Assembly (NCBI GenBank): GCA_012295275.1
Contig: CM022667.1
Coordinates: 11,796,038-11,860,037, forward strand
DNA: 64,000 bases
Direction: 5' to 3'
Source of the DNA: Chrysomallon squamiferum
Lineage: Eukaryota > Mollusca > Gastropoda > Neomphalida > Peltospiridae
Below, one piece after another: positions 1 through 23,136 of this stretch (the first letter of the stretch is position 1; every line of letters starts with the position of its first letter). A model generated the notes under the pieces. That model saw only the letters and a program-made list of their open reading frames with translations, was not told the origin of the DNA and ran no database searches. The translations under genes and the position numbers were made by a program.

Positions 1-19
1 GTTTTCACTTCTTATGTAG

Positions 20-8667
<8,648 letters not shown>

Positions 8668-9129
8668 GTCCTTGAAGATCACAACATTTTTACATATTTA
8701 GCTATTTTTGAAAACATTTAACATTTTTAATGCATATATGAATGTGTATCTCTGTATGTGTGTGTGGTACATGTCTGTAGATTGTTAAATGTATACATAT
8801 GCTAATTTACAATATATATCTTTATGCATATTTTTGATGAAGAAATTAACTTTAAAAATTGTTATAATGAGGATTATTTTATATATTGAATAAACTTCGG
8901 TCAAATAAAGAAAAAAAAAAAAAAGAATAAACTGAAACAAGAACATATGCAGAATAAAATAAAAATATAAAAAAATTCAAAAATCCTACATGTGTTGTTT
9001 TTTGTTTTTTTTATTTGTTGTATGTATTTATATTATTATGATGACTGCTATGAACCGGGACCTCAGCTGTTGTTATTTTATATACAATTTAACCATTGAA
9101 ATATGACACTGTCATAAATTATAAACAGG

Positions 9130-9171
<42 letters not shown>

Positions 9172-10075
9172 TTACTTTGTCATATAAAACATTTGATTAA
9201 ACAAATATTCTCGAATATTTTGAATATGTCTTATTTTTTTCTTATTTTTTCTATTATTAATATTTATTTACATTTTAATTTTAGTATTGTTTCTTTTTCA
9301 CAAAAAATTAAAACTTTTGAAGCTCAGCTTCAAAAGAACTATAATATACTCTTATTGTACATTTTTTTTAATTATTATTATTTTATTTATGTTTTTTTGT
9401 TGTTTATTTTGTTTGTGAATTTTTGTTGTTCTCTTCTGTTTCTTTTTTCTCCATTTCATATTGAAGATATATTCATCATATTATTTGAAACAGTAGCAAA
9501 ACTGTTTTCAAATTTCACTTTTGCGTAACTGGTTTCAACTTTTTTATTCCATGTGTATAGATGTATTAATATTGCTGGGCTCACGAATAAAAATCCGCTT
9601 GTTTTGACGAAAACAGCCGAAGATAGCCGAATCAATTTGATTTCAACGTGTTTGTGCTTGTTTCGCGGTTTGCATTAATAAATCTATTTTGACAGCTATC
9701 GTAACAGATTTGTAAAATTATAAAATTGATTCTGTTGTTTAAAAAGAATAATAAATAAAAGTTTACAGTAACAGGAAATTTAATTTCTTAGTTTTTATAA
9801 GCAATTTTAACTATCAAAACAGTTCACAGGTGGAAATGAATAAAAACAAACACCTGTCAACTATTTACCAATGAAATTTAATCTTACTTTAGGAAATAGC
9901 CAATAAAGAGAGACGTTTCTGGACAGGTATGATGGCGACGAACACAAGTTTGTTGTGAGGTGGTATCGTTGTTACTAATTTTGAAAAATATGAAGACTTT
10001 CTGCAAGTATATTTAAATTGCACGATTAGAATGTAACACGAACAGTACAGCAAGGAAGGGTGGAGATTTCTAAGT
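8668..10075. promoter_or_regulatory. Gene A 3'UTR, intergenic DNA and putative gene B promoter
   Basis: The first ~250 bp are probably gene A 3'UTR. A TTA microsatellite follows at ~9,131-9,170. From about 9,580 the DNA changes: CpGs return (around 9,597-9,670), and a CCAAT motif lies at about 9,899-9,903. No clear TATA box is seen. A ten-codon upstream ORF (9,929-9,958, MMATNTSLL) would lie in the 5' leader if transcription starts near the CCAAT motif. This is positional inference. Confidence 0.4.
8889..8909 (+). terminator. Gene A polyadenylation signals
   Basis: Two AATAAA hexamers (8,889-8,894 and 8,904-8,909) lie ~220-240 bp after the gene A stop and are followed by an A-rich run. In DNA this AT-rich the hexamer is common by chance, so the exact cleavage site is inferred from position. 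Confidence 0.5.
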
Positions 10076-10258
10076 ATGGCTGATAGGTTATCTGTCGAAA
10101 GTTCACGCCAAAGGCGAACGCAATCAAATGTCGGGGTCGGCATATCAAAGTCGGGGGAGGGCCAAATGCACGGTTTGCTGGCTGAATTTAAAGGACTGTA
10201 CGAAGGAAAATTGAGGCGATTAGATGACGCCGAAAGAATAGGAGAAGATACAACTAAG
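10076..10258 (+). CDS. Gene B exon 1 (start codon)
   Basis: 61 codons from ATG at 10,076; donor gtacaa, phase 0. It starts MADRLSVESSRQRRTQ, a basic and Ser/Gly-rich head, then begins a coil with LLAEFKGLYEGKLRRLDD. This is the first ATG after the CpG-containing region whose frame reaches the donor and continues into exon 2. Confidence 0.8.
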
Positions 10259-13057
10259 GTACAAACCCAATCTATAAAGAAGCATGCACAAAAACTTCTT
10301 CCTGTCGCTAGTAGATTTGTTAAAGTTACGTAACTTAATTATTTTAATAATTAATTAGCTTTTGTTAAGACTTAAGTCCCAGTGACATTTGAATGTCCGA
10401 GTATCAGAATGAGACCCATGTACGCTTTAAAATTAATACTTATTAAATGTTAATCACGCATTTCTTATGTAATAAATGATGATACTCCAAAGAAAGCTAC
10501 AATTCAGTTCATGATCTAAACATGTCAGTTAGAAACTCAAACAAAAACACTCTTATTTTATTCACCATCCAGTTGCCAAGAACACAGTTCTTTAGTGTAC
10601 CTAGCAACCAAATTAACTCACTGTAATCAGTATGTACATTCTATTGAAATGTTATATTTTTGTATGTAAACATATGTATACATTCACGTACACAACACAC
10701 ACACACAAACACTTATTTATATACACATATTTAGCTACCTATCTATATAAATACAGGAAAGATAATTTATTATTTTAAAAATGACAGTTTTATTTGGCTG
10801 GTTTCAAAGAAGATTCTTCCAATTTAATAATAATCTTAATGATATCAAAATTACAAAAGTTAAAACTGTTATTGTGTAATGTTTTACTTCTGCAGACACG
10901 TATGCGCATTCTGCAGGCGTATGTAAATGACTTGAGCAAACAGAATGAAGTGCTGGTACAGACAGTCGAAGAACTGGAAAAAGAAGCCAATGAACGAGTT
11001 GCCTTGCTTGAATCTAAATTGATCAAAACCTCGGGATGTGCCAAGGTAAGTCATGGTAGTTATTAACACAAACTGAATGATAATGAATGATGAAATAAGT
11101 TATTAACACAAACTGAATGATAATGAATGATGAAATAAGTTATTAACACAATCTGAATGGTCAAATGATGAGCATTTATATATATACTATATATATACTG
11201 TGTAACTTGCACAACAGTTTTCATCATGTTTGCACATTTTTCTTCATTTATTTGTTTTATTGCAACCAGTTGACTAGTTTTGTTTAAAGGTCACTGAATT
11301 TCTGACACTTAGGTTTTTTCTTTTGACATTTCTAGTCTTTGATGGTCTCTGATGACCAACATTTTTTTTTTTTTTTTGTAAAGGTTTGTCAATGTAATTA
11401 TAATATTAATCCCTGACACACCAAAACATTTGTTATTTATTTTAAATAAATATTCTGATAAAATAGTTCTGTCCAGTTATTTAATTAAATTATGAATTGT
11501 ATGTCTTGAAGTTGACATTGCACATGATTGATGTTAATATATCACTCTGAGGGAAATTTAAAATACATTTAAATTGATAAAATTTAAAACATTTTCCCTG
11601 TCTACATTGTAGATACTACCATTGATCCAATACAAATGTTCAGTTATTAATTTTTTAATAAGTCTTCTAAAAGATAAAAATAAATGATTGTGCACGTGTT
11701 ATTTTGATAGTTTTGTTTTGTTATATATTTCAGTTATTTATCAGTTACTGATATATTCCAGTTATTTATTGGTCATATTGTTATATATTATCAGTTATAT
11801 ATTGGTTACTGTTATATATTTCAGTTATTTATTGGTTACTGTTATATATAACTAAAATACAGGTGGTTGTTTAGACATAAATATCTTAAACCTAGTATAC
11901 AGATGTCATACATTATAAATGAGGTTTGTCTAATGTGATTATATATTTGTACAATCCACAAGCACATTGGATTGTGTTTTATTCTTAGCAGTAAGAAAGT
12001 CACAATGAATATACAAATAACAAAATTGACCGATGATCTTCACAACCATTTTCCTCTGGACCAAAATGGAAATAAATGATTTCACACTTTCTTGTGCTTT
12101 ACATCGTGGTAATCTAATGGGTTTAAATTTTTTAATATTACTAGATATTTACATTATAACACAAAGTTAAATTAAAAAAATAAAAAAAAAAAAAGAAAGA
12201 AAGAAAATAAAGCATACATTGGCAGCTTGGAAATTGTTTTGTGTGAGAATATACAAATAAAAACAGTATGTTGCACCAAACAGTGACAACAGAATTAACA
12301 GTAACAAAAACCTCAGAATAATAAAAAAAAAACTGCGAAATGAAATAACAACAACATTACATTTGTGTCGTAAGCCAATCTGTCTCTGAAAAACTGGTGT
12401 CATATTGACATGTGTTGATATAATATGCTCTGTGCTTGTCTCATCTTGTTAGTTACTAATCACATTCCCGAAACCTAACTTAAACTGTTTTCCAAATAAT
12501 TTATATGATTACTAATTTCAGTTAAAATTAAACTAAAACTCCAAATCTTATGTTTAGGCATAAAGTATGTATTATCTTGTGTAAGAGAGGAGACAGAAAG
12601 GTAAATCAATGGGGTCTGATTTTAAATAACTTTCACAGAAATCAGATGTGTCTAGCTCTTTTTATTTTATGTTCTTTGTGTAAACTACTGCTTGTTAGTG
12701 TAATGGAATAGTATTTTTGGGGTGAAATGTACAGCTGAATAAAACTAAGCCAAACACTGTCACATAATTAAAAACAGGAAAATAAGAAAAGAATGACAAC
12801 CCTAATTAAACTGCCAAGACATTAACAGGTGTGTTTTTCTACAAACAGCTTTAATGTAATTTACTTTCCATAAAGACAGCAGTTCTCATTATCAGTTAAA
12901 TGGAAAACAAAAAATAAAATTTTAATAAATCTTTAATCTGAACAGAAAAAAAACGTTTTGTTATTTTGACACATTAATGAAAATGGACATTACAGTTTTT
13001 ATTTCAAATTCCATTATGCTATCCATATTAATGGAAAAAATCTATTATAAAACAGTT

Positions 13058-13124
<67 letters not shown>

Positions 13125-15855
13125 TGTTTGTGTGTGTGTGTTGTACCCCAAAAACATTATTAAATATGCTCAAAACTAATTTCACCTTGATAAAACTAAT
13201 GCATATTAATAAGAGCACACTAGTTTTTGTGAAAGTGTCAGTGGTATTTCACGTTTATGTTGTTATATATATACAAACATATTAGTTCATTACTAATACA
13301 GGATCTTTCAGTCACTTGTCACATTTCTTTCCTGTTTTTGTCTTGTTTTCCTTACAGCTATTGCTTTGAAGTTTTTTTTTTTTTTACTGTGAGGTCAGGT
13401 TTAATTAACCAGTATATAAACATAGCACACAGGAACTGTGTACAGTCTCCCTTTGATGTTTTCTCCTTTTTATTTGTTATAATTTTACTCCCTGTTTTGT
13501 TTAATGTTCTGCTGATACTGTTGTTGTTGTCGTCTTTGACAGGTGTCAGACGAGTGTGACCTGTGATCAGAATATTATTTAGTTAGTTTTTGCTTTCTCT
13601 CTCCTTTCTTACCGTGTAACTTTCATTCCTTTGTTGTCCAAAACTGGACTGACCATTCACATATTTGATTTATATTTCATATTCATTAAATAATAAATGT
13701 ATTTTCTATTATTTTATATTTTCCAAAATGCGTTCCTGCTGTTTTGTTGGTATAATATATGTACATATAATGAATATTAGTATATATGTGTACTTTATGA
13801 ATATTAATATATGTATATTTATTGAATATTAAAACATGTAAACATAATGAATATTAATGCACTTTATGTATGCTTTATGAATATTAATGAATATAATATA
13901 TATATATAAATATATATGCACACACACACACACACACATTTAAAAATTAATTAATACTCTGTTTTTCATATATATGCACCATTTGTTTCCCAGTGCTTCA
14001 TATTTTTAATCCCAATACTTATGCTATCAAAATATATTCCCAGTATTTTCTGTATGTATAGTCTATAATGTGTGTTTTCCAGATTACATCTAATACTTGC
14101 AATACTTGTTATGTGATCTGTGTTACCAGTATTACCAATACATTACCTTCCCCAATAAACAAATTCTGTATTACCAGTAGTTTACACTCCCCAATCCTAT
14201 GTCATCAACATTACGTGTTTTCTACACCATTAACTCTAAACTTTTTTCCTGATCATGTTTCACAATGGACCTGTATTGCTAACAATTTGTTTTCTCCAAT
14301 GCATATACTCAATGTTATTATTATTTTAGATTTTCCAACATATACACTGCAGTATCTTATATTTTTTAAATAAATATACAGTATTACCAGTGCTTTACCA
14401 AAGCATTTATCTGGCAAGTTTGAAACTAGAGGTAACCCACATTTTGGGGGTTTCTGGTTTTTCTAGGACCAAGACTTGATACAAAATTGCATTTAACTAA
14501 ATAGAAATTAATACACTTCTGAGGCCAATTTTCTGGTAATTCCAATCTTCTAAACTCTGGATCAGTGGTCTGTACACATGTTTTCTGTTATACTCCCCAA
14601 AACCAGTAATTAAATTACAAATATTTTATACAGTTAAATGTATGCAGCTAGTATTTTCCATTACTTAATAGTTTTCAATGTGTAAAATGTGTATTTGCAA
14701 ATGCTGTACATATACTTAAAACATTTTTACATTTACAAATATATATGTGTGTTTGTCTGTGTGTGTGTGTTCTTTATTTTGAGTTTGACACTATTTCTAG
14801 TATTTTATTTTGAGTCTAATAGTACTTCCAGTAATTCATCTTGCACTAAAAATTGTGATTGAAATCCTGATTTGGTCCACTTCAAGTACCTCAAAACTCT
14901 ATCAATATTTTCCAGGTGACTGGTTGTGTAAATGTCCTGAATATTTTATTTATGTTTTTTTATTAAGATTTTTTTTTTTTTATATTCATTCTTTGGAGCC
15001 ACAGTGGGCTGTCACTTGCAGTGTAATAAATCTGTTGAAGGTGTGCTTGTGAAACACTGCCATTGAAAAGTGCCTTTCTGTTGCTAAATATAGCATTATC
15101 AAAGGTTAACACGGTGGGGAAATTTTGTTAAAGGATTGAATGATCTCGGCTTAGAGGGGCTAAGGAGTTGAAGAAAAGTAATTTTGTGGGGTTAAATATG
15201 ATCTTTTTTTAATAGAGGAGAATGGAAATAGATAAAAAGACACAATGTTCTCCTAAATATTTATTCATTTATTTTTTTCTTCCTGGTCCTTGTTGAGGTA
15301 TTTCTCGTTCCAGCCAGTGACCCACAACTTGTGTAACAAAGGCTGTTGTATGCAGGGTCCTCTCTGTGGGATGTTGCAAGTAAAAGGTTTCTTACTGCTA
15401 AGGGAAAAGCATAGCCCATCAAGGATGAGAAGTGGGCTTTCAGAATGATCCTTAACCATGAACCTGACGTCATTCAACAATTTAAATAAAATACACAGAG
15501 AATATCACTATAATAAAACATTTCCTCGCTTCTTTCATTAATTATTTATTGATGCTTACAGACAAACCCTGAGCACTGAGTTTAAGAATAATGTTCTTTC
15601 TTTTTTTTTAATCTTTTTTTTTTTAAATTAAAATTTTAATTTTTTTGCTTCAGTTTTCATTTGTACCACTGTTAATATGCTAATCAGTGTTCCTGTCTCC
15701 TAGCTGGTGTATCAAAGACTTTGATGTGTTTTTCTTTTCTGTGTGTGGGAAGGTGCACATGAAAATTTCCCTTCTGCTAATCCAAAAAGAATAGCCCATA
15801 ACACTGCAGCATGAGAAGATAATAAATAAATAAATAAATAAATAAATAATAAATA

Positions 15856-15910
<55 letters not shown>

Positions 15911-15957
15911 TTAATGATAATGATAATGATAATGATAATGGTAATAATCACAATAAC

Positions 15958-15991
<34 letters not shown>

Positions 15992-18123
15992 GAAAGAAGG
16001 TGAAAACATTTGGCATGTCACTGCCTAATCAGTACTTCACAGATACTGATTAATGGCATGGTTTATGAGCATGTTCTTAACAACAGCAAAAAACATATTT
16101 AGAGAGGTGTAGGTGATATGTAATATATGGGAAAATAATAGTATGTTTGACATTGTAAACAAGTTTTTTTTTTTTTTATGTCACCTACAAGTAGATAAGG
16201 TCATTATTTCTCAAAAGAAGTGTTTTTGTTATAATAAAAATAGCATTACAAATAACAAAATTCTAAAGCTCTGTCTAGTAGTTTATTCTTTTTTTTATTT
16301 TTTATTCCAAGCCATGCATTTCAGATCTTAACTGTTTTATACAATTAAGTCATAAAAATTTTGCAGCTTTCAGTTGTCTTTACAGATGGAGTGTCAGAAA
16401 TGAGCCATTTATTATCAAATAGTAGAAAGTCTGCTTCATATATTGAAATAAATAAAGCTGAAGAGAATAACTATTAATTTTTTTTTTTTTTTTTTTTTTT
16501 AAAAGATGGAATTTATAGTAAATGTGATATTTTTTTATTACATTAAGGATAAAATGATTGTTATGGTAAAAAATATCCTGACAATGTTGATTGCCGTCAC
16601 AGGTGAAAATTGATTTTTTTTTTTTCCTCTAAGATTTTATGTCCTCGTGTGTTGGCGGGCCGAGTGTGAAAGCATGTCCCAACAGCCGTTTGACTTTCCC
16701 GCTTTCCAGAGATAAGAAACCCCTGAGTTAAGTCATTTATCACTTGGTTCAATGGTTCCTGCTTAATCCTCCAGCTCTCACACAATGAGCTGGCAGCCAG
16801 CCCCTCTGTGGCCATGTCGGTTCATTCATTAAGTGCAGATTGAAAAGTAAATAACGATACAGACACTCTGCTCTTGTTGCTGCTTGAATAGCCGCCTATT
16901 AGTTGTATGTGCACTTACACGGGCAGTGGACTCTATGGTTATTGGATTAAACAGCAGTGGGTTAATCCTGGCAAATCTCCTCAGTAATTGGCCAGAATCA
17001 GAATTAACTGCACAGTCATGTAACCGGTTTGTCTTGTATTACACATAATGCAGTGGATTTTTATTATAAAATGTATCGTGTACAATGACGGTAGTTAATA
17101 TTAATGTAACCACTGATAATATATTCCTGACTTGGAAGTCCTGTTAATCGTGGATATGTCTTTTATTGTTTGTGTGTGTGTATGTGTTATAGTGAGCATC
17201 TAGTTGTTATCTTTATAAATTCTTTGGAAACAGATTTTTAAAGAAGTGTTGCCAGAAATCAGATTATTCTGTTTTTAAAAATCATTTCTGACAGAAGGAT
17301 TATCAACTACTTTGACTTATTATAAAATTCAGGGACTGGGAATAAATTTTCATTACAATAGTTTAAAAACCTGTGATATTTTTTTTACTAAACACATTAA
17401 GATCTGTTTTAAGTGCTTTTGGGAGTGATTAGATTTGTAAGTAAAGATGCTGTGAGAGTCGAGGGATTATCTGGGATTCATGGATTATATGGAAGATTAT
17501 TATCATCGAACTCCTGTGAGGAGTCCACGACCCAGTCCAGCCACTAGTCCATCTCGTAGTCCAAACTTTAACAAACGTGTGACATGGAAAGAACCAATAG
17601 AACAGCTGTCATTTAGTGTAAGTAGAAATGTCAGAGGTGTGTGTGTGTGTGTGTGTTTGTGTTATGAATCATTTTGCAATAGAAACTGCAATAAATAAAT
17701 ATAATAATTCATATTCTGTTTGCATATATCTGTCTCTAATTTATAAATTTTGCCATACATACAAAGGTGGACATGCATATCAATCATGTTATGTGCTCAT
17801 ATACAAGCATATACATGTTACCATGCACACACACACACACACACACACATATACATAAATGTGTTTAAAAATATACAAATAATTTGGCAGTCACAATCTT
17901 AATACATCTTGCTGATGATCATGTTTCTTCACATTTAATATTTATGCTTTCAAATCTTTTCAGATTTTGTTTCTTGATTCTTATTTCTCTGAACAAATCT
18001 CCTAATCTGACCAATATTAAATTTTTGCAGTAATGAAAAATGAAATGGTAGACCTGCAATATAATTACATTTGTCTCAGGCCTAAAAAATAAAAAAACAA
18101 AACAAATAAAAACCACAATATGT

Positions 18124-18177
<54 letters not shown>

Positions 18178-18648
18178 ATTCATATTCTGTTTGTATGTAT
18201 CTGTTTCTGTTAATGACAAAAGAGAATTTAAATGCTAGTCTCAAAACATTCTTTAATAATTTTTAATAACTGTTACACCAGATTAATTATGGCTTTATAA
18301 AAATGAAACAAAATTCATTTTCTGTCAATGTCATTTTTATTTCATCATTAATTATGAAACAAGTCCATTAGCAACAACTCAACAATAAACAACATTAAAA
18401 AAAAATTAATAATAAAAAAAAATACAAATAAATATATTAAAACATATAGACAAAAAAAAAGGAACAAATGCAAAAATTATAAAATTTAGGTGTTTTTTAT
18501 TTCAACATAATAAATCATCTGATATTCATTAAAATGAAAATCATGCAAAGCAGAAACCTGAATATGCACTGAAAACCTGAACAGTGTCTGTCACTCTGTG
18601 ATATGGAAAAAACAAAACTAAAAATCTTTACAAGTCAACATAAGTAGA

Positions 18649-18695
<47 letters not shown>

Positions 18696-21600
18696 ATGTT
18701 CATGCATGTGTGCTTACATGCATGCATGTTAATTCAGGTTATGAGAGGTGGACTATTAATTTCTAGACATTCTATACTTTCTAGTTAATTACATATACTA
18801 AAAAAAAAAAAAAAAAAAAAAATTCTCATGTATTAGAAAACTTTGTGTTTGTATTATGAAAGAATATGATCACATTACATATATTTTATGGTTGAGTGAA
18901 TCTAATACCGTGTGCATGCAAAGTTACGTAACAGTACAATAGTTTATGGCTGCATGGTAATGAATGGCATATGACTGTGTTTTTTTTGTTAATACACAGA
19001 TTAATGTTGAAGATTTAATCATTTATGGTTGTGTAATAGTTGTGCTACAGTTTGTAATTATACAGATTAACTCTCAATATAAAAGGATTTTATCAATAAA
19101 GTTGTATAATGGTTTATGTTTTGTATAAAAGTAAATAGTTCTGTTTCTGTATTCATTGTATGGATTAATATTGGTTAAGTTGTGTTTGTATAAAACCAGA
19201 TACTTCAGCTGCAGTGTTATGTTGTATAGATACATTTTTGAGAATTATTATTTAAGTTTGTATAAAACTAGATATTTCTGTTGCTGTATAATATTGCATA
19301 CATTCATTTTGAAGGATTAATAATTTAGCTTTGTATAATAGTTTTTGATATAATGTTACACTGTAATGTGTGAATGTAAAAAATTAAATTTGAATAATTT
19401 TCTAATGAAAATATCAAAATGCTGTATATTTTTTAAGCAGTGGGAAGGTGTTTTTCACTTACTGCGAAAAAAAAATACCTTGTTGCTAATCTAAATAAAT
19501 TTGATAGTCATGAATTTATTACCTGTGCAATCGTTAATCAAATATATAATGCCATGTAAATAGTAAACATAGATGAGGGTGCCATTAAAATATTTCTTTT
19601 TTTCTTTTTCTTTTTCTTTCTTAGTAAAGAAAATTTCTAGCTCCCTGCCTTTGAATAGAGACCTATGAGATGATATTTAAAAGCCCTTTCAGAGTATATG
19701 CTTATTTTATTTTTATAAATGAATATATATATTCTTGCATGTATGTTCATGTGTGAAATGTTTTTTTTTTAAACTAATGTTCTTCTTTTTGGTTTTATTT
19801 CTTATTTGTTTATTTAAATTATTTCTCTTTATTTAATTTTTTTAAAATTATTATTATTGTTATTATTATATTCTTCTTTTTTTTTTTTTTTTTTTTTTTT
19901 GTTTAGTTTTTCCATTTCTATTTTATTTTTCATTTCATATTTTTTAATTTAATTTTATTTAATTTCTTTTTTTTTTTCATTCTTCTTACTCCTGAAATAT
20001 ATATATATATTTTTTATTTTTTGTTCATTATTTTTTTTGTTCATTCTTCTTGCCTGAAATATATGCAAACAGACCTGTAATCCATATCGTTAAATTTACT
20101 TTGTTCTAGAACTTAGTTTGCTTTGTTATCCATCCAGAGTTTGAATAGGTCTCAGACCAGACTTACCTGTGTGTACACACCCCGAGCAACTCTATGTGTT
20201 GTACTAATCCACCACTTATGAAGTGAGTAAACAGACTCTTGAGATCACTTACCTATCCTTTGTTTATCCCACTGACACTATTTTATTATTAGTTAGACAC
20301 TGGGCAGGAATATCCATTATCCCCAGTTAAATCCATTGTTGCCTCTGTGACATTATTTCTGTCATTTCTCACTGTGGTATTAACTACACGATCCTTCGTT
20401 TTGGTACGAAATTCGTCCCAACGTCATGTCTCATTAGACATTTTTTTCACGAAATTTTAATATTTTTTGAATAAATCTTTTCAGTTTAGCATGCTGATTC
20501 CAGTCAAAGATATACAGTTTGTAATTACAGGGGCCAGTGATTCTCATTCAGAGTTGATGACTTTACTGACATGGCTGTGAGATACATTTACCAAGTTTTG
20601 TTTGGGTTTTTTTTTGGTTCTTAAGACCATAAATATTTAATATCCATAAACTTTGCGACCCTCTGTTATGAATACTAACCCCAGCATTATGAGCTTTATG
20701 TATCTTTATGCGTTTCCCCCCACCACCTCTGCTTGTTGAAAGGCAATATATTAAGAAAATTTGATCTTTCCGAATTATGTAATGTATATTTTATAGTTAG
20801 CTGGGTTTTTGAGGGAGCCAAATGTTTGTTTTGTGGATCAGTTGTTCTTTTGAGTCAGATAAACAGATAACAAAGAAAGAACTGATACTGTTGTTATGCA
20901 ACTGTGCAAAAAAGCGGGTCCACAGCTATGGTGTGCAAAAAAAAAAAATACTTTGATGTGTACCAAGCAGGGAATTTGTTATTATATAATTATAAAATTG
21001 GCAGAATAATATGGTTGTAAAGAATGGTTTAGCTTTGATGTATAAATCAATCATTTTGTGTCTAATTCATATTGAAAAATGTCATCATTGCGACATTGTT
21101 TTCATCAAATGAAGAGGTAATATAAAAATAATTGTAAAAAAAATAGAAAAGGAAATGAAGAAAGATGAAACTGTTTTAAATTTGTAAAGGAAAAAAATGT
21201 ATCAACACAATGCTTATCATATCTCTAAAGTGAAAAAAAAAAATACTAATAAAGTATTTTGTTTGTTAAAAAGTGTCATAAAATAAATGAATGAAAAAAA
21301 AAAAAAAAAAAAGTATAATCTACTTTATAATAATGGCCCCAAGTAGGTCCTTATCTGGAATTAACTGTCTTTAATTGTTCCATGACATTATTAGAATAAT
21401 GAATAAAACAGAATGTTATTCATCTCCTTATTTAGCTCTGAGTAGACAGGAATGAAGGGATTTGATCCAAGAATTTCCAATCTGAAGAAAAAATAATTTG
21501 ACCTGGGCACACAAAAACAAGTTCTGATACACCAGCTAGACCTGAGACACACAGGTCAAACAATCTTTACTTACTTACTGCTATCAGTCCACTGAGGTAG

Positions 21601-22801
21601 ATTCTTCTACATTATTGGAATATAAATTTGAAAATAATTGCAGTAAAAGCTTAAAGTTTGAGTGACTCTTACATTAGGATAGGATCATTATTTTGCAGTA
21701 AGGATTTAAAGTTTGAATCTTGCACATGTAGGTTCAGAGCCTTTGGGATTTCATTCCCACCACAGTGGCTTAAAGTTTTAAACTACTGAGTATTAGCATA
21801 CTGCTTTATCAAAGTCTCTGATGTATTTGTTGAATCAGAAGAAAAAAATAATAACAATAAAATGGTAAAAATGAATTTTTTAAATGTCTGGTGTTGAATT
21901 TTAATTTTAAAAATCCCAAAAGAGAATAATAATGAAACTGAAACTGCAATGTTAACCTGTTATATTTTGAGTTATAAATAATTCCATGTTACTGTAATTC
22001 ATAAAAAAAAATAATAATAATTTAAATAACATAAAAAAAAAAAAAAAAGAAAAAAAAAAAAAGATTAAATTAAATTAAATTTAAAAAGTTAAATAAAGAT
22101 AGAAATGATTTTTAAAAAGATCATTTAAAAAAAAAAATCTTTACTGAAATTGTATGTTTACAAAACTGAATTTTATTTCTTTAAGTATGAATTCACTTTG
22201 AATTCACTTTGAATGCATAATTTACATATTCTGCTTTCCTTATTGCAGAACACACATCATAAGTTCATAACTTTCCTTTTCATAAATAAAAATGTAAAAG
22301 GCACATGTATGAGAATTGTAGAGAACGAGGTTTTACTCGCATACAGACATGCAGATCAATAAAAGATCAATATGCAGCATGGAAAAAGAAGGTCATTCAG
22401 CAGTGAATAAAAACGAATAAAACTGACAGACATGTCAAGCAATAACATTTGCTTTCAGTTTGCGTCAATAAAATAAACACCTATACATGTGTAATAATGC
22501 TGTTGTTGATATTGTGTGCGAGACACAAAGATGAATGGATGAATGTTTAACAAAAAACCTAAACATTTTATGAGTATTATTCAACATGGCTTTGTCGTAA
22601 TACTGAAAAAAGAAACTTGCAGCTGTCACAGGAAGTTACTACTGATTGGCAGCAAGCAATCTTTTTATGTTCATGTATTAAAAGACCACAGATTTTTGTG
22701 TGGAAAGTGTAGCATCCCCATGTCCAGAATATATTTAGTTATAAATATACACACAAAATAGATATTAAAATTATCTTTACTAAACAGTAATATATTATTT
22801 A

Positions 22802-22882
<81 letters not shown>

Positions 22883-23105
22883 ATAAATATAAAATCTTTA
22901 ATGGATCCTTAATATTTGATATTACTGTTTTGTTTATTTAGTTGATTTATAAATGTTTTTGTAGTTTAATTTTGATATTATTAATTTTTAAAATACCTTT
23001 TTAAACAAATATTATTGGTAGATATTTGAATGTAAATTTCTGATTAATATCAGATCAAAATAGGGTATAGAAGAAAACAATTACCCATCTCACTTTAATG
23101 GTTCA

Positions 23106-23136
<31 letters not shown>

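Larger units (their letters stand above)
11161..17458. other. Gene B intron 2
   Basis: Mostly unique AT-rich sequence. It holds four units related to the 8.0-8.6 kb minisatellite (11,725-11,850), a GT tract (13,061-13,142), a degenerate 'gaatatta' repeat (13,750-13,900), two SINE copies (15,297-15,530 and 15,680-15,830), an AAT tract (15,820-15,990) and a GC-richer unique block (16,600-17,100). No exon was found. Confidence 0.7.

Noticed and set aside
15261-15480. Minus-strand open frames of ~70 residues
   Set aside because: They fall wholly inside the SINE copy on the + strand and are chance frames.
22543-22761. 72-residue open frame with several Cys and His
   Set aside because: No splice context in frame, no coiled-coil or known domain, and composition like the surrounding intron.
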